Part shown: positions 18,766 through 29,580 of the stretch, one piece after another | How the letters are laid out: every line of letters begins with the position of its first letter | Position numbering within the stretch: position 1 is the first letter of the stretch | Assembly (NCBI GenBank): GCA_026982475.1 | Contig: JALSHB010000203.1 | Coordinates: 1 to 41,377, forward strand | Direction of reading: 5' to 3' | Length of the DNA stretch: 41,377 bases | Source: Chromatiales bacterium | GTDB lineage: Bacteria; Pseudomonadota; Gammaproteobacteria; SZUA-152 | Notes under the pieces: generated by a model | Told to the model about the DNA's origin: nothing | The model's database searches: none | The model's input: only the letters and a program-made list of their open reading frames with translations | Made by a program: the position numbers and the translations under genes

Positions 18766-21051
18766 TCAGAAACCGGTGCCGATGGTGAACTGGAACAGCT
18801 CCTTCTGATCCTCGTCGCCAAACTTGACCGGCCAGCCCCAGCTGAAGGCCAGGGCCCCCACCGGGCTCAGCCAGATGGCCGAGACGCCGGCGGACACGCG
18901 CAGCTCGTCCACGGCGATATCCTGAAAGCCGGCGAACACGTTGCCCGCATCGACGAAGGCGCTGAGGCGCAGGCTCTTTTCCGCCCCCTCGAAGGGCGCC
19001 GGGAAGTACAGCTCGAAGTTGCCCACCAGCTTGGCCGAGCCACCCACCGGGCGGTCGATATCCGTCTCGCGCGGTCCCAGCGTGTTGGCGCGGAAGCCGC
19101 GCACGGAGTTCACGCCACCGGCAAAATAATGCTCCCAGAAGGGCAGGCTGCCGGTGTCGCCGTAGCCGTCGCCCGCGGCCACGGTGCCACCCATGTACCA
19201 GACCAGCCCCCAGAACAGCGGGTGGTAGGACTTGATGCGGTAACTGGTCTTGTAATAACTCAGGTCCAGCCCGGGCACCGCGATGCTGGCCGAGAGCTGG
19301 TGATAGAAACCGCGGTCGGCGAAGATCGCCTTGTTGCGCGTGTCGTAGGACCAGCTGCCGGAAAGCAGGAAGGTGTCGAAGGCCGAGCCATTGGCAGACA
19401 GCCAGTCGATATAGCTCTGCGGTGAAATCGCCTCGACGGTGGAAATGCGGGTGTTCTTGAGGTCCAGGCCGACGCCGATGCGATTGAACTCGCTCAGCGG
19501 CACGCCGAAGTTGACCCCCGCCCCATAGGTGTCGGACAGATAGGAGGCCAGGTTGGCCGCATTGGCGTCGGTGGAACGGTAGTGAACGCTGAGGGTCCGG
19601 CTCACGCCATCGTCGGTGAAATAGGGATCCGTGTGGGAAAATCGGTAGATGGTGTTGATCCGGCTGTTGTTCATCTCCGCGCTGACGCGATTGCCGGTGC
19701 CGAGGAAGTTCTTGAAGGTCACGCTGAGGTTGAACAGCAGGCCCTGGGTCTGGCCATAGCCCATGCCGGCGGAGAAATTGCCGGTGGAGCCCTCGGTGAC
19801 GTCGAAGTTCAGGTCGACCTGATCGTTGGTGCCGGGCACCGGCGGTGTCTCGACGTTGACGCCGTCGAAAAAGCCCAGGCGCTGCAGGCGGATCTTGGAG
19901 CGGTCCACCAGCGGCGTCGACAGCCAGCCGCCCTCCATCTGGCGGATCTCGCGGCGCACCACCTCGTCGCGGGTCTTGGTGTTGCCGGTGATGTTGATGC
20001 GCCGCACGTAGACGCGGTTGCCGGGATCGACGAAGAAGGTCAGGTCGACGATGCGCCTTTCCTCGTCCACCTGCGGCGCTGCATTGACGTTGGCGAAGGC
20101 ATAGCCATCGATGCCGAGGCGCTCGCTGATCTTGCTGGAGCTCTCCGCCACGTCCCGGCGCGAAAACACCTGGCCGTCATGCACCTGCAAGAGCTGGCGC
20201 AATTCGCTCTCCGGCACCACCAGATTGCCGGCGATCTGTACCTTGCCGACGTGGTAGCGCTCGCCCTCGGAGACATTGATGGTGATGTAGACATCGCGCT
20301 TGGTGGGGGTGATGGAGACCTGGGTCGATTCGATATTGAAGTGCAGATAGCCACGATCCAGATAGAAGGAGCGCAGGGTTTCCAGATCGCCCAGCAGCTG
20401 CTGCTTGGAATACTTTCCGCTGCTGTCGATGAAGGAAATCATGGTCGGCGTGCTGAGCTGGAATTCGCCCAGCAGGCGCGACTCCGGGAAGGCCTCGGCG
20501 CCGACGATATTGATCTGGCGGATCTGCGCCGCCTGGCCTTCGTTGATGTCCAGCGTCACCTCGACCCGGTTGCGCTCCAGCGGCTTGATGGTGGTTTCGA
20601 TCTTCACGGCGTACTTGCCGAGACTGAAATACTGGCGGTGCAATTCCTGCTGCACCTGATCGAGGATGGAGCGGTTGAACACCCGCCCCTCCACCAGCCC
20701 GACCTGCTTCAGCGCCGTATTCAGGTCCTCGGTGCTGAGATCCTCGTTGCCGAAGATCTCGATCTTGGCGATGGAGGGACGCTCCTTGACCTCGATCACC
20801 AGCTCCCGCCCCTGCCGGTAGAGGCGGACATCTTCAAAGAAGCCGGTCTTGAACAGGGCGCGAACCGCCGCGCTGGCCTTTTCCTTGGTGAGCGTTTCGC
20901 CCACCTTGACCGGCAGGTAGTTGAAGGTCGTGCCCAGCGAGATGCGTTGCAGTCCCTTCACCTGGATATCGGCGATCACGAAGGGCTTGAAGGCATGGGC
21001 CGGCGCGACCAGCAGCAGCAGCAGTAGAAATAGCCAACCACGCGATCGCAT
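18766..21051 (-). CDS. bamA: Outer-membrane protein assembly factor BamA
   Basis: 761 residues. The signal peptide (about 1-20, LLLLLLVAPAHA) is followed by five POTRA domains (about 22-420, beginning FVIADIQVKGLQRISLGTTF) and a 16-strand barrel. Loop 6 carries the conserved VRGF (in GVNSVRGFRANTLGP). The chain ends in aromatic FTIGTGF, the outer-membrane insertion signal. BamA is the core of the machine that folds outer-membrane proteins. The ATG immediately follows the rseP stop. Confidence 0.98.
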   Translation of the reverse strand: MRSRGWLFLLLLLLVAPAHAFKPFVIADIQVKGLQRISLGTTFNYLPVKVGETLTKEKASAAVRALFKTGFFEDVRLYRQGRELVIEVKERPSIAKIEIFGNEDLSTEDLNTALKQVGLVEGRVFNRSILDQVQQELHRQYFSLGKYAVKIETTIKPLERNRVEVTLDINEGQAAQIRQINIVGAEAFPESRLLGEFQLSTPTMISFIDSSGKYSKQQLLGDLETLRSFYLDRGYLHFNIESTQVSITPTKRDVYITINVSEGERYHVGKVQIAGNLVVPESELRQLLQVHDGQVFSRRDVAESSSKISERLGIDGYAFANVNAAPQVDEERRIVDLTFFVDPGNRVYVRRINITGNTKTRDEVVRREIRQMEGGWLSTPLVDRSKIRLQRLGFFDGVNVETPPVPGTNDQVDLNFDVTEGSTGNFSAGMGYGQTQGLLFNLSVTFKNFLGTGNRVSAEMNNSRINTIYRFSHTDPYFTDDGVSRTLSVHYRSTDANAANLASYLSDTYGAGVNFGVPLSEFNRIGVGLDLKNTRISTVEAISPQSYIDWLSANGSAFDTFLLSGSWSYDTRNKAIFADRGFYHQLSASIAVPGLDLSYYKTSYRIKSYHPLFWGLVWYMGGTVAAGDGYGDTGSLPFWEHYFAGGVNSVRGFRANTLGPRETDIDRPVGGSAKLVGNFELYFPAPFEGAEKSLRLSAFVDAGNVFAGFQDIAVDELRVSAGVSAIWLSPVGALAFSWGWPVKFGDEDQKELFQFTIGTGF

Positions 21052-22416
21052 CTAGCCGCCCCAGAGCCGGTTGAGATCGTTGTAGAAGGCCAGCAGCATC
21101 AACATCGCCAGCAGCACGATGCCGATGCGCTGCATCTGCATCTGCACCTCGTCGGACAGGGGACTGCCCTTGACGATCTCCACCAGGTAATACATCAGGT
21201 GGCCGCCGTCGAGCAACGGGATCGGCAGCAGATTCAGCACGCCGAGGCTGATGCTGATGATGGCGAGAAAATACAGGAACGAGGTGGCGCCGGCATTGGC
21301 GGAATAACCGGCATAGGTGGCGATGGTGATCGGCCCGCTGAGGTTTTCCACCGACACCTCGCCGACGATCATCTTGCCGATCATGCGCAGCGTCAGTGAC
21401 GACATCTGCCAGGTCTTGGCCAGCGCCTCGCCCATCGCGCTGAAGGGGCCGAAGCGCACCTCGGTGCGCATGTCCTCCGGCAACTGCACCGGCGCGGGCG
21501 CGGCGCCGATGCGGCCGATCACACCGCTGTCGGTGACGTGGCGGGCGACGTGCACCTCGACGCTCTGCGCCACGCCATCGCGCTCTATTTGCAGTTTGAC
21601 CGTTTGATCCGGATGGGCGCGCACGAATTCCACCAGCTGCATCCAGTCCTCGACGGGCTCGCCATCGGCGGCGAGGATGCGGTCACCGCTCTTCAGGCCG
21701 GCCTTGGCGGCCGCGCCGTCGGGCGACAGCTCGCCCAGCACCGGCGGATAGTCCATGCGCCACGGCGTGATGCCCACAGAGTGCAGCAGATCCTGCTGCT
21801 TGTTTTCCGCCGGGATATCCCCCACCGGCAGCGACAGTTGCCGTTCGCGGCCGTCATCGCCACGCACCCGCAGCTCGACGACGTCCTGATCCAGCGACTT
21901 GTCCAGCAGGGTCAGGCGCGCCGTGTTCCAGGTCGGCGTGGCGACGCCGTCGACCGCGAGGATCTCGTCACCGGCGCGAAAGCCCACCTCGGCGGCGATG
22001 GAGGCCGGCGCCACCTCGCCGATCACCGGCTTCACGCCCGGCACGCCCAGCAGGTACATGAGCCAGAAGGCGATGATGGCGAAGATGAAATTGAAGATCG
22101 GCCCGGCGGCGACGATGGCGATGCGCCGCCACACCGACTGGTTGTTGAAGGCACGGTGCCGCTCGGCCTCGGGCACCTCGCCCTCGCGCTCGTCGAGCAT
22201 CTTCACATAGCCGCCCAGGGGGAAGGCGGCGATGACGTATTCGGTGTCGTCCGCGCCAAAGCGGCGTGACCACAGCGGCTTGCCGAAACCGATGGAGAAG
22301 CGCAGCACCTTCACGCCCAGCTTGCGGGCGGTCCAGAAATGGCCGAATTCATGAAAGGCGATGAGCAGGCCCAGGGTGACGATGAGGGCCAGCACCGAGG
22401 TAATGAAGGAACTCAA
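21052..22416 (-). CDS. rseP: Site-2 intramembrane zinc protease RseP
   Basis: 454 residues. H22, E23 and H26 (FHEFGH) form the zinc site in the first membrane helix, and [10 protein letters not shown] near residue 400 supplies the third ligand. Two PDZ domains lie between (about 115-290; [13 protein letters not shown] and [13 protein letters not shown]). Membrane helices are also visible at about 95-115, 375-395 and 425-445. RseP cleaves RseA to release the envelope-stress sigma factor. Its ATG overlaps the dxr stop as ATGA. Confidence 0.97.
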   Translation of the reverse strand: MSSFITSVLALIVTLGLLIAFHEFGHFWTARKLGVKVLRFSIGFGKPLWSRRFGADDTEYVIAAFPLGGYVKMLDEREGEVPEAERHRAFNNQSVWRRIAIVAAGPIFNFIFAIIAFWLMYLLGVPGVKPVIGEVAPASIAAEVGFRAGDEILAVDGVATPTWNTARLTLLDKSLDQDVVELRVRGDDGRERQLSLPVGDIPAENKQQDLLHSVGITPWRMDYPPVLGELSPDGAAAKAGLKSGDRILAADGEPVEDWMQLVEFVRAHPDQTVKLQIERDGVAQSVEVHVARHVTDSGVIGRIGAAPAPVQLPEDMRTEVRFGPFSAMGEALAKTWQMSSLTLRMIGKMIVGEVSVENLSGPITIATYAGYSANAGATSFLYFLAIISISLGVLNLLPIPLLDGGHLMYYLVEIVKGSPLSDEVQMQMQRIGIVLLAMLMLLAFYNDLNRLWGG

Positions 22417-23618
22417 GAAATCCCCTCCGCCACCAGTTGTTCTGCGGCGCTACGCGCCAGACGGTCGTCGCTCATGATCACTTCCAGTTCGCTCGCCTCG
22501 TGGCGGGTGGTTTTTTCCAGGGTCTTTTCGATCACTGCCGGTATCGCCGTGAAGGGCAGGCGTTCGTCGAGGAAGGCCTGCACCGCGATCTCGTTGGCGG
22601 CATTGAGTATTGCCGGCGCCGTGCCACCGGCGCGCATGGCCTCACAGGCCAGGCGCAGGCAGGGGAAACGCCCCAGGTCCGGCTCGGCAAAATCGAGCCG
22701 CGCGATATCGAACAGGTCGAGACTGCCGACCCCGGACGCCATGCGCTGCGGCCAGGCCATGGCGTGGGCGATGGGGGTGCGCATATCCGGGTTGCCCAGT
22801 TGCGCCAGCACCGAGCCGTCGACGTACTCCACCAGGGAGTGAATCACGCTCTGCGGATGGATCACCACCTGTATCCGCTCGGGCGAGGTATCGAACAGCC
22901 AGCAGGCCTCGATCAGCTCCAGGCCCTTGTTCATCATGGTGGCGGAGTCCACGGATATCTTGCGCCCCATGCGCCAGTTGGGGTGGGCGCAGGCCTGCGC
23001 CGGGGTGACATGGGCCAGTTCGCCGAGGCTGGCGTCGCGAAACGGGCCGCCGGAGGCGGTCAACAGGATGCGCCGCACGCCCACCTCCTCCAGGCCGTCG
23101 GCAAAGTCCACCGGCAGGCACTGGAAAATGGCGTTGTGTTCGCTGTCGATGGGCAGCAACTCGGCGCCATGGCGGCGCACCTCGTCGATGAAGATCTGCC
23201 CGGCCATCACCAGCGCTTCCTTGTTGGCCAGCAGCACCCGCTTGCCGGCGCGCGCCGCCGCCAGGGCCGGGTACAGGCCCGCCGCGCCGACGATGGCGGC
23301 CATCACCTGGTCCACCTGCGGCAGGCCGGCGACCTCTTCAAGGCCCCCCATGCCGGACAGCACCCGGGTCTTCGCGCCCGCCTGTTTCAACGCTGCCGCG
23401 AGGCGCTGCGCCGCATCGGCGTCGGCACACACGGCGAATTCCGGCGCAAAGCGCAGGCACTGCTCCAACAGGCGTTCGACCTGCTGGTTGCCGGTCAGGG
23501 CGACGACACGATAGATATCCGGGTGACGCGCGATCACATCGAGGGTGTTGACGCCGATGGAGCCGGTCGCCCCCAGCACCGTGACGCCCACCGGGCCATG
23601 CGGAATCTCGTGCGGCAT
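22413..23618 (-). CDS. dxr: 1-deoxy-D-xylulose-5-phosphate reductoisomerase Dxr
   Basis: 401 residues, the usual length. NADPH binding is shown by [18 protein letters not shown] (about 12-29). The catalytic region includes [15 protein letters not shown] with the metal-binding Asp/Glu, and the flexible loop region [20 protein letters not shown]. It makes MEP, the committed step of non-mevalonate isoprenoid synthesis. ATG 23618 is preceded by GAGGAGAGCGAC, an excellent site. The open frame continues upstream into cdsA but without family similarity. Confidence 0.97.
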   Translation of the reverse strand: MPHEIPHGPVGVTVLGATGSIGVNTLDVIARHPDIYRVVALTGNQQVERLLEQCLRFAPEFAVCADADAAQRLAAALKQAGAKTRVLSGMGGLEEVAGLPQVDQVMAAIVGAAGLYPALAAARAGKRVLLANKEALVMAGQIFIDEVRRHGAELLPIDSEHNAIFQCLPVDFADGLEEVGVRRILLTASGGPFRDASLGELAHVTPAQACAHPNWRMGRKISVDSATMMNKGLELIEACWLFDTSPERIQVVIHPQSVIHSLVEYVDGSVLAQLGNPDMRTPIAHAMAWPQRMASGVGSLDLFDIARLDFAEPDLGRFPCLRLACEAMRAGGTAPAILNAANEIAVQAFLDERLPFTAIPAVIEKTLEKTTRHEASELEVIMSDDRLARSAAEQLVAEGIS

Positions 23619-23635
23619 GTCGCTCTCCTCGGCGG

Positions 23636-24466
23636 TCACAGTTGAAAATCCCCCAACCAGAAGCCGACCACGAACACCGGCGCCGCCGAGGTGATGCTGT
23701 CGATGCGGTCCAGCACGCCGCCGTGGCCGGGCAACAGGGTGCCGCTGTCCTTCACCCCGGCCTGGCGCTTGAACATGCTCTCCGCCAGGTCGCCGAGAAT
23801 GGAGAACATCACCGTCACCAGCGACAACACCACGAAGGCCGGCCACTGCTTCCCGCTCAGGCCGAACAGGCTGGCGGCCAGCAGCGCGTACAGACCAGTG
23901 AGCACGAGCGCGGAAAACACCCCTTCCCAGCTCTTGCCGGGACTGACCGCCGGCGCCAGTTTGCGCCTGCCAAAACGGCGACCGCCGAAATAGGCACCGG
24001 AATCCGCCACCCAGATCAGGCTCAGCATGTACATCACCAGCCACGGACCGAGGCCGTCGTGACTGGCGTGCAGGCCGACCACCGCCACCCAGGCCGGCAA
24101 CAGCACCAGCAGGCCGATCACGCCCTGCACGAAGGGATGGGACCAGCGCGTGGCGGTGCGCGGAAAGGTCAGCACCCACACCAGCGCCAGCAGCCACCAG
24201 AACAGGCTCAGCACCGGCAGCGCCAACCAGGCCTCGCCACCGAGGATGAACAGATACCAGCCGCCGACCATGCCGGTCAGCACCAGCGCCACGTAGGCCA
24301 GGCGCAGGGCGCCGGATTCCAGCCGCATCAGGCGGCTCCACTCCCAGCCGCCCTGGGCCACGAACAGGCCGAACAGCAGCGCCAGCCAGGTGGACGGCAG
24401 GGCGATGATGCCCCACACCACCAGTGGCACCAGCACCAGGGCCGTGAGGATGCGTTGCCTAAGCAT
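23636..24466 (-). CDS. cdsA: Phosphatidate cytidylyltransferase CdsA
   Basis: 276 residues with about eight hydrophobic segments. The family signature is present: [15 protein letters not shown] followed by SPGKSWEG. It makes CDP-diacylglycerol for phospholipid synthesis in the inner membrane. ATG 24466 overlaps the end of uppS by eight bases and has GGAGG 9 bases upstream. It follows the usual uppS-cdsA-dxr order. Confidence 0.96.
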   Translation of the reverse strand: MLRQRILTALVLVPLVVWGIIALPSTWLALLFGLFVAQGGWEWSRLMRLESGALRLAYVALVLTGMVGGWYLFILGGEAWLALPVLSLFWWLLALVWVLTFPRTATRWSHPFVQGVIGLLVLLPAWVAVVGLHASHDGLGPWLVMYMLSLIWVADSGAYFGGRRFGRRKLAPAVSPGKSWEGVFSALVLTGLYALLAASLFGLSGKQWPAFVVLSLVTVMFSILGDLAESMFKRQAGVKDSGTLLPGHGGVLDRIDSITSAAPVFVVGFWLGDFQL

Positions 24467-25253
24467 CGTCGTCGCCCTCCGCTCCACCCGCTTTTCCACC
24501 CTGCTCGACCTGCTGGCCGGTGCGGCCAAAGCGGCGCTGGCGCCTGGAAAACGACTCCAGCGCATCGTCGATCACGCCCTCGTTGAAGTCCGGCCAGAGG
24601 ATGTCGGTGAAATACATCTCGCAATAGGCCAGCTGCCATAACAGAAAGTTGCTGATGCGCATCTCGCCGCCGGAGCGGATGAACAGGTCCGGCTCGGGCA
24701 GGTCGTGCAGGCACATGCAGCTGTCCATCATTTCCGCGTCGATGTCGTCGGCGCGGATCTCGCCGGCCTCGACGCGGCGGGCCAGCTGTCGCGCCGCCTG
24801 GGTGATATCCCAGCGGCCGCCGTAATTGGCGGCGACCACCAGGACCAGGCCGGTGTTGCCGGCGGTGAGTTGCTGCGCCTTGTGGATGCGCTTCTGCAGC
24901 TTTTCACTGAAGCCGGCGATGTTGCCGATGATGCGCAGGCGCACGTTGTTCTTGTTGAGACGCCGGACCTCGCGCTCCAGCGCCACCATGAACAGATCCA
25001 TGAGCAGGCCGACTTCCTTCTTCGGCCGGCGCCAGTTCTCGCTGCTGAAGGCGAACAGGGTGAGGACTTCGATGCCGCGCTTGCCGGCCACCTCGACCAC
25101 CCGCCGCACCGCGTCGACGCCGGCCTTGTGGCCGGCGAAGCGCGGCATGTGGCGGCGCTCGGCCCAGCGCCCGTTGCCATCCATGATGATGGCGACGTGG
25201 CGCGGCACCTTGGCATTGGCGTCTGGCTGGTTGTCTGGATGAGCGTCGGACAT
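24459..25253 (-). CDS. uppS: Undecaprenyl diphosphate synthase UppS
   Basis: 264 residues. The cis-prenyltransferase motifs are intact: HVAIIMDGNGRWA with catalytic D25, FAFSSENWRRP, and the C-terminal PDLFIRSGGEMRISNFLLWQ. It makes the C55 lipid carrier for peptidoglycan and polysaccharides. The C-terminus is longer than usual, with a charged tail (about 245-264). The start is ATG 25253, 100 bases after the frr stop. Confidence 0.97.
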   Translation of the reverse strand: MSDAHPDNQPDANAKVPRHVAIIMDGNGRWAERRHMPRFAGHKAGVDAVRRVVEVAGKRGIEVLTLFAFSSENWRRPKKEVGLLMDLFMVALEREVRRLNKNNVRLRIIGNIAGFSEKLQKRIHKAQQLTAGNTGLVLVVAANYGGRWDITQAARQLARRVEAGEIRADDIDAEMMDSCMCLHDLPEPDLFIRSGGEMRISNFLLWQLAYCEMYFTDILWPDFNEGVIDDALESFSRRQRRFGRTGQQVEQGGKAGGAEGDDDA

Positions 25254-25353
25254 GGATCAGGAATCTCGCCGCGCCGTGAGAATCACCGCCGGAGGGAGGA
25301 GGGTTCCCGCAGCGGGCGCATCAGTAAATGGTGTCAGGATGGAACGCCGGATC

Positions 25354-25911
25354 TCACAGTTCCATCAGGTCTTTTTCTTTGGCGGCGAGCAGCTTGTCGA
25401 CCTCGGCGATGCGCTTGTCGGTCAATTTCTGGATCGCCTCCTCGGCCTGCCGCTCCTCGTCCTCGGTGATCTCCTTTTCCTTCAGCAGCGCCTTGATGTC
25501 GCTGTTGGCGTCGCGGCGGATGTTGCGGATCGCCACCTTGGCCTGCTCGCCCTCGTGGCGCACGATGCGGATCATGTCCTTGCGGCGATCTTCGGTGAGC
25601 GGTGGCAGGGGCACGCGGATCACGGTGCCGGAGGTGGCCGGATTCAGTCCCAGGTCGGAGGTCATGATGGCCTTCTCCACCGCGCCCACCATGTTCTTCT
25701 CCCAGGGCGTCACGGTCAGGGTGCGGGCGTCGGAGACGGTAATGGTGGCCACCTGACTGAGGGGGGTGGGATTGCCGTAATACTCGACGGTGACATGATC
25801 CAGCAGGCTGGTGTGCGCGCGGCCGGTGCGCAACTTGGTCAGCTCGCCCTTCAGCGCCTCGATACTCTTGCCCATGCGGATGTCGGCGTCTTTCTTGATC
25901 TCGTTAATCAT
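25354..25911 (-). CDS. frr: Ribosome recycling factor
   Basis: 185 residues, exactly the usual length. The long-helix ends ([20 protein letters not shown] at the start, a coiled C-terminus [20 protein letters not shown]) and the domain II core [14 protein letters not shown] are typical. RRF splits post-termination ribosomes with EF-G. It lies between pyrH and uppS, its common position. Confidence 0.98.
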   Translation of the reverse strand: MINEIKKDADIRMGKSIEALKGELTKLRTGRAHTSLLDHVTVEYYGNPTPLSQVATITVSDARTLTVTPWEKNMVGAVEKAIMTSDLGLNPATSGTVIRVPLPPLTEDRRKDMIRIVRHEGEQAKVAIRNIRRDANSDIKALLKEKEITEDEERQAEEAIQKLTDKRIAEVDKLLAAKEKDLMEL

Positions 25912-25980
25912 GGATCCTTTCTCAACTCTGCGTCGATCACCTGGCGGGGTGATCCGGTTTGGAAACGGGTTGCCGCCGAT

Positions 25981-26721
25981 TCAATCGACCAGCGTGCCTT
26001 CCTGCTCACCTTTCATGATGGCCATCAGGGCGCCGGGCTTGTTCATGTTGAACACCCGCACCGGCATCTTCTGGTCGCGGCACAGGGCGATGGCGGTGGC
26101 GTCCATCACCCCCAGCTTGCGCTCCAGCACCTCGTCGTAGCCGAGGTGGGTGTAGAGTTCGGCGTTCGGGTCCGTGGCGGGATCGGCGGAATACACGCCG
26201 TCCACCTTGGTGGCCTTGAGCACCAGCTGGGCGTTGATCTCGATGCCGCGCAGGCTGGCGGCGGAATCGGTGGTGAAGAACGGGCTGCCGGTGCCGGCGG
26301 CGAAGATCACCACCCGGCCCTTCTCCAGGTGGCGAATGGCGCGGCGGCGGATGTAGGGCTCGCACACCTGCTTGATGGGCAGCGCCGACAGCACCCGCAC
26401 CGGCACATGCTGGCGCTCCAGGGCATCCTGCATGGACAGGGCGTTGATCACCGTGGCCAGCATGCCCATGTAGTCGCCATTGGCGCGGTCCATGCCGCTG
26501 GCGGCGAGGCTCACGCCGCGGAAGATGTTGCCGCCGCCGATCACCAGCGCCACCTGCACGCCGGCATCCACCAGTTCCTTGATCTCGGCCGCGGTGCGGT
26601 CGAGCACGGCGGGGTCGATGCCGAAATCGGCATCGCCCATCAGGGCCTCTCCGCTGAGCTTCAGCAGAATGCGTTGGTAAACGAGTTCACTACCCGCGGA
26701 GCTGCCCGTGCCGTCTGTCAT
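25981..26721 (-). CDS. pyrH: Uridylate kinase PyrH
   Basis: 246 residues. [29 protein letters not shown] and the C-terminal [21 protein letters not shown] are signature segments of bacterial UMP kinase. It phosphorylates UMP in pyrimidine synthesis. ATG 26721 shares one base with the tsf stop (TGATG), so it is coupled to tsf. The N-terminus is slightly longer than in E. coli (an extra [11 protein letters not shown]). Confidence 0.97.
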   Translation of the reverse strand: MTDGTGSSAGSELVYQRILLKLSGEALMGDADFGIDPAVLDRTAAEIKELVDAGVQVALVIGGGNIFRGVSLAASGMDRANGDYMGMLATVINALSMQDALERQHVPVRVLSALPIKQVCEPYIRRRAIRHLEKGRVVIFAAGTGSPFFTTDSAASLRGIEINAQLVLKATKVDGVYSADPATDPNAELYTHLGYDEVLERKLGVMDATAIALCRDQKMPVRVFNMNKPGALMAIMKGEQEGTLVD

Positions 26722-27605
26722 CAGGCAGTGCCCTTGGCCTGCGCCATCACTTCCTCGGCGAAGTTCTCGGTCTTCTTCTCGATGCCCTCGCCCACCTCCA
26801 GGCGCTCGAAACCGACCACCGTGGCGCCGGCCTTGTTCACCAGCTGCTCGACGGTCTGATCCGGGTCCTTGACGAAGGGCTGGCCCAGCAGGGTCACCTC
26901 CTTGAGGTATTTCTTGATGCGGCCGCCGATCATCTTCTCGACGATCTCCGGCGGCTTGCCGCTCTCGGCGGCCTGGGCGGCGAAGATAGCCTTTTCCTTC
27001 TCGATCATCTCGGCGGGCACGTCGGCCTCGGAGACGCAGGCGGGATTGCTGGCCGCCACGTGCATGGCGATGTCGCGCGCCAGGGCCTCGTCGCCGCCCT
27101 GCAGCTCCACCATCACGCCGATGCGGCCACCGTGCAGGTAGCAACCCAGCACGCCGTCGGTGCTGCGCGAGACGAAGCGACGCACGTTCATGTTTTCGCC
27201 GATCTTGGCGATCAGGGCCTTGGTGGTATCGGCGATGCTCGCATCGCCGCCCACGATGGGGGTGGCCAGCAGGGCGTCGATGTCGGCCGGCTGCTCTTTC
27301 AGCGCGGTCTCGGCGACGCTGTTGGCGAAGTTGATGAAGTCGTCGCCCTTGGTGACGAAGTCGGTCTCGCAATTGACCTCGACCATCACCGCCTGCTTGC
27401 CGTCGTCGCTGGCCTTGAAGGCGATCAGGCCCTCGGCGGCGGTGCGGCCGGCCTTCTTGTCGGCCTTGGCCAGGCCGGTCTTGCGCATCAGCTCGATGGC
27501 GGCGTCGATGTCGCCATTGGTCTCCACCAGCGCCTTCTTGCACTCCATCATGCCGGCGCCGGTGCGCTCGCGCAGTTCTTTTACCAACGCTGCAGTAATT
27601 GCCAT
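26721..27605 (-). CDS. tsf: Translation elongation factor Ts
   Basis: 294 residues. It starts [20 protein letters not shown], the universal EF-Ts beginning, and contains [14 protein letters not shown], the EF-Tu-contacting segment. It recharges EF-Tu with GTP. ATG 27605 is preceded by GAGGAAGAAC. It lies downstream of rpsB past a strong hairpin (27675-27707), which probably tunes its dose relative to S2. Confidence 0.98.
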   Translation of the reverse strand: MAITAALVKELRERTGAGMMECKKALVETNGDIDAAIELMRKTGLAKADKKAGRTAAEGLIAFKASDDGKQAVMVEVNCETDFVTKGDDFINFANSVAETALKEQPADIDALLATPIVGGDASIADTTKALIAKIGENMNVRRFVSRSTDGVLGCYLHGGRIGVMVELQGGDEALARDIAMHVAASNPACVSEADVPAEMIEKEKAIFAAQAAESGKPPEIVEKMIGGRIKKYLKEVTLLGQPFVKDPDQTVEQLVNKAGATVVGFERLEVGEGIEKKTENFAEEVMAQAKGTA

Positions 27606-27674
27606 GGTTCGTTCTTCCTCGATCTCAATTTGTACAAAAGGCCCTGCATGCGCAGAGCCAGAAAAGTCAGGGGT

Positions 27675-27707
27675 CCACCGCCGGCCCGGTAGCCGGGCCG
27701 GCGGTGG
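27675..27707 (-). terminator. rpsB-tsf intercistronic hairpin (attenuator-like)
   Basis: A perfect inverted repeat with 15-bp arms (CCACCGCCGGCCCGG and its complement) and a 3-nt loop lies 13 bases after the rpsB stop. The sequence after it on the minus strand is ACCCCTGACTTTTC, with only a short, late T-run. It is more likely a partial terminator or RNA-stabilising element than a full stop, because tsf and the essential genes behind it have no other obvious promoter. Confidence 0.75.
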
Positions 27708-27719
27708 CGTCTGCCGCAA

Positions 27720-28481
27720 TCAGGCCGATTCGGCCGCCTTTTCCGCCTTCTCCTCGTCGACCTCGACGAAGCTGTCGTCGGTCGCGGAGGCGTCGATGGA
27801 CAGGGCGCGCGCATCGACGATGGCATCGGCCACGCCACGGGTATAGAGCTGGATGGCGCGGATGGCGTCATCGTTGCCGGGGATGACATAGTCGATGCCG
27901 TCGGGATTGGTGTTGGTGTCGACGATGCCGACCACCGGGATGCCCAGCTTGCGGGCCTCGGCAATGGCGATCTTCTCGTGACCGACGTCGATGACGAACA
28001 GCGCATCGGGCAGGCCGTTCATGTCCTTGATGCCGCCCAGGCTGCGCTCCAGCTTGGCCAGCTCACGCTTCAACATCAGGCCTTCCTTCTTGGTCAGGCG
28101 ATCGAAGCTGCCGTCGGCGGCCATGGACTCGAGTTCCTTGAGGCGCTTGACGGACTGCTTGACGGTCTTGAAGTTGGTCAGCATGCCGCCCAGCCAGCGG
28201 TGGTTGACGTAGGGCATGCCGACGCGCTCGGCCTGCTCCTTGATGGCCTCCTGCGCGGCGCGCTTGGTGCCGACGAAGAGAATGGTGCCCTTGTTGGCCG
28301 CCAGCTTGCCGAGGAAATTGGTGGCCTCGATGAACAGCGGCAGGGTCTTTTCGAGATTGACGATATGAATCTTGTTGCGCTCGCCGAAGATGTACGGCGC
28401 CATCTTGGGATTCCAGTAACGGGACTGATGGCCGAAATGGACACCAGCTTCCAGCATTTGACGCATGGTCACTTGAGGCAT
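27720..28481 (-). CDS. rpsB: 30S ribosomal protein S2
   Basis: 253 residues. [20 protein letters not shown] and [20 protein letters not shown] are unmistakable S2. The C-terminus is acidic (about 230-253), a normal feature. ATG 28481 has AGGAG upstream. It is the first gene of the large operon and diverges from map. Confidence 0.98.
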   Translation of the reverse strand: MPQVTMRQMLEAGVHFGHQSRYWNPKMAPYIFGERNKIHIVNLEKTLPLFIEATNFLGKLAANKGTILFVGTKRAAQEAIKEQAERVGMPYVNHRWLGGMLTNFKTVKQSVKRLKELESMAADGSFDRLTKKEGLMLKRELAKLERSLGGIKDMNGLPDALFVIDVGHEKIAIAEARKLGIPVVGIVDTNTNPDGIDYVIPGNDDAIRAIQLYTRGVADAIVDARALSIDASATDDSFVEVDEEKAEKAAESA

Positions 28482-28656
28482 GTCTAAACTCCTGTGCGTG
28501 GGTTGGGCCTCCACGCGCCCCATTGACCAACCCCGGATGAAACACCCAAGGCACCCTGGAAAATGTGTCGGCGCGTGTGCGGATTTGTGAGACAGTGGCG
28601 GCGTTTTCGTCAAACGCCTGTCAAAGGTCTCGTTCGATTGCCTTAACGGCGCGGGC
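28482..28656 (-). promoter_or_regulatory. rpsB 5' leader (candidate S2 autoregulation site)
   Basis: About 170 bases separate the predicted transcription start from the rpsB ATG. E. coli rpsB has a leader of similar length that S2 binds to repress its own operon. I did not fold this sequence, so a shared structure is inferred only from length and position. Confidence 0.4.
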
Positions 28657-28685
28657 TTTATACCATAAACAACCTTTTGCAACAA
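28657..28685 (-). promoter_or_regulatory. Promoter of the rpsB operon
   Basis: On the minus strand TTGTTG (28680-28685) and TATAAA (28657-28662) are separated by exactly 17 bases. The -10 is extended (TGG just before it). A GC-rich stretch GCCCGCGCC follows, like the discriminator of stringently controlled ribosomal promoters. It lies about 175 bases upstream of rpsB. Confidence 0.7.
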
Positions 28686-28789
28686 TCAGAAAACGCGCCC
28701 GAGCCCGGCTTCAGCACACCCGCCAAGCAGCCGACAAGCCCGTATACACACCCCCCAACCAGCGCCCGGCAACGGGCCGAGATCCCTGA
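28686..28789. other. Upstream region of map
   Basis: About 100 bp between the rpsB promoter and map. I find no convincing promoter for map and no strong ribosome-binding site directly before its ATG. The map promoter may overlap the rpsB one on the opposite strand. Confidence 0.3.
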
Positions 28790-29557
28790 ATGAGTATCCA
28801 GATAAAGACCCCCGAAGACATCGAAAAGATGCGCATCGCCGGCCAGCTGGCCGCCGAGCAACTGCGCATGATCGCGCCCTACGTCAAGCCCGGCGTGACC
28901 ACCAACGAACTCAACGACATCTGCCACGACTACACGATCAACGTCCAGCAGGCGATTCCCGCGCCGCTCGACTATCACGGCTTCCCCAAGTCCATCTGCA
29001 CCTCGGTGAACCAGCAGGTGTGCCACGGCATCCCCAGCGACAAGAAGCTGAAGAACGGCGATATCGTCAACATCGACGTCACCGTGATCAAGGACGGCTA
29101 CCACGGCGACACCAGCAAGATGTTCTTCGTCGGCGAGCCCTCCATCATGGCGCGGCGCATCTGCCGCGTGGCCCACGAATGCCTGGTGATCGGCATCGAA
29201 ATGGTCAGGCCCGGCATCCACCTGGGCGACATCGGCGCGGCGATCCAGAAGCACGCCGAGGCCAACAACTGCTCCATCGTGCGCGAATACTGCGGCCACG
29301 GCATCGGCAAGCAGTTCCACGAGGAGCCGCAGGTGCTGCACTACGGCGTACCCGGCACCGGCATCATCCTCGAGCCCGGCATGACCTTCACCATCGAGCC
29401 GATGGTCAACACCGGCAAGCGCCAAGTGAAGGTGCTGCCGGACGGCTGGACCGTGGTCACCAAGGACCGCAGCCTCTCCGCCCAGTACGAGCACACCCTG
29501 CTGGTCACCGACGACGGCGTCGAGGTGCTGACCCGCCTGCCCGGCGACGACCTGTAA
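28790..29557 (+). CDS. map: Methionine aminopeptidase, type I
   Basis: 255 residues, near the E. coli length. Metal ligands are visible: the two Asp in NIDVTVIKDGYHGDT, the His in YCGHGIGKQFHEE, the Glu in MTFTIEPMV, and the Glu in SAQYEHTLLV. It removes the initiator Met from new proteins. It diverges from rpsB, as in E. coli, and glnD follows 23 bases later. Confidence 0.98.
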   Translation: MSIQIKTPEDIEKMRIAGQLAAEQLRMIAPYVKPGVTTNELNDICHDYTINVQQAIPAPLDYHGFPKSICTSVNQQVCHGIPSDKKLKNGDIVNIDVTVIKDGYHGDTSKMFFVGEPSIMARRICRVAHECLVIGIEMVRPGIHLGDIGAAIQKHAEANNCSIVREYCGHGIGKQFHEEPQVLHYGVPGTGIILEPGMTFTIEPMVNTGKRQVKVLPDGWTVVTKDRSLSAQYEHTLLVTDDGVEVLTRLPGDDL

Positions 29558-29580
29558 TCCCCCTGCCCAGCGGTACCCCC

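Noticed and set aside
19582-21027. 481-residue open frame antisense to bamA
   Set aside because: bamA is certain on the other strand and the antisense translation has no family features.
23619-24416. Upstream extension of the dxr open frame into cdsA
   Set aside because: The extension is out of frame with cdsA, low complexity, and the Dxr N-terminus with a strong ribosome-binding site is at 23618.
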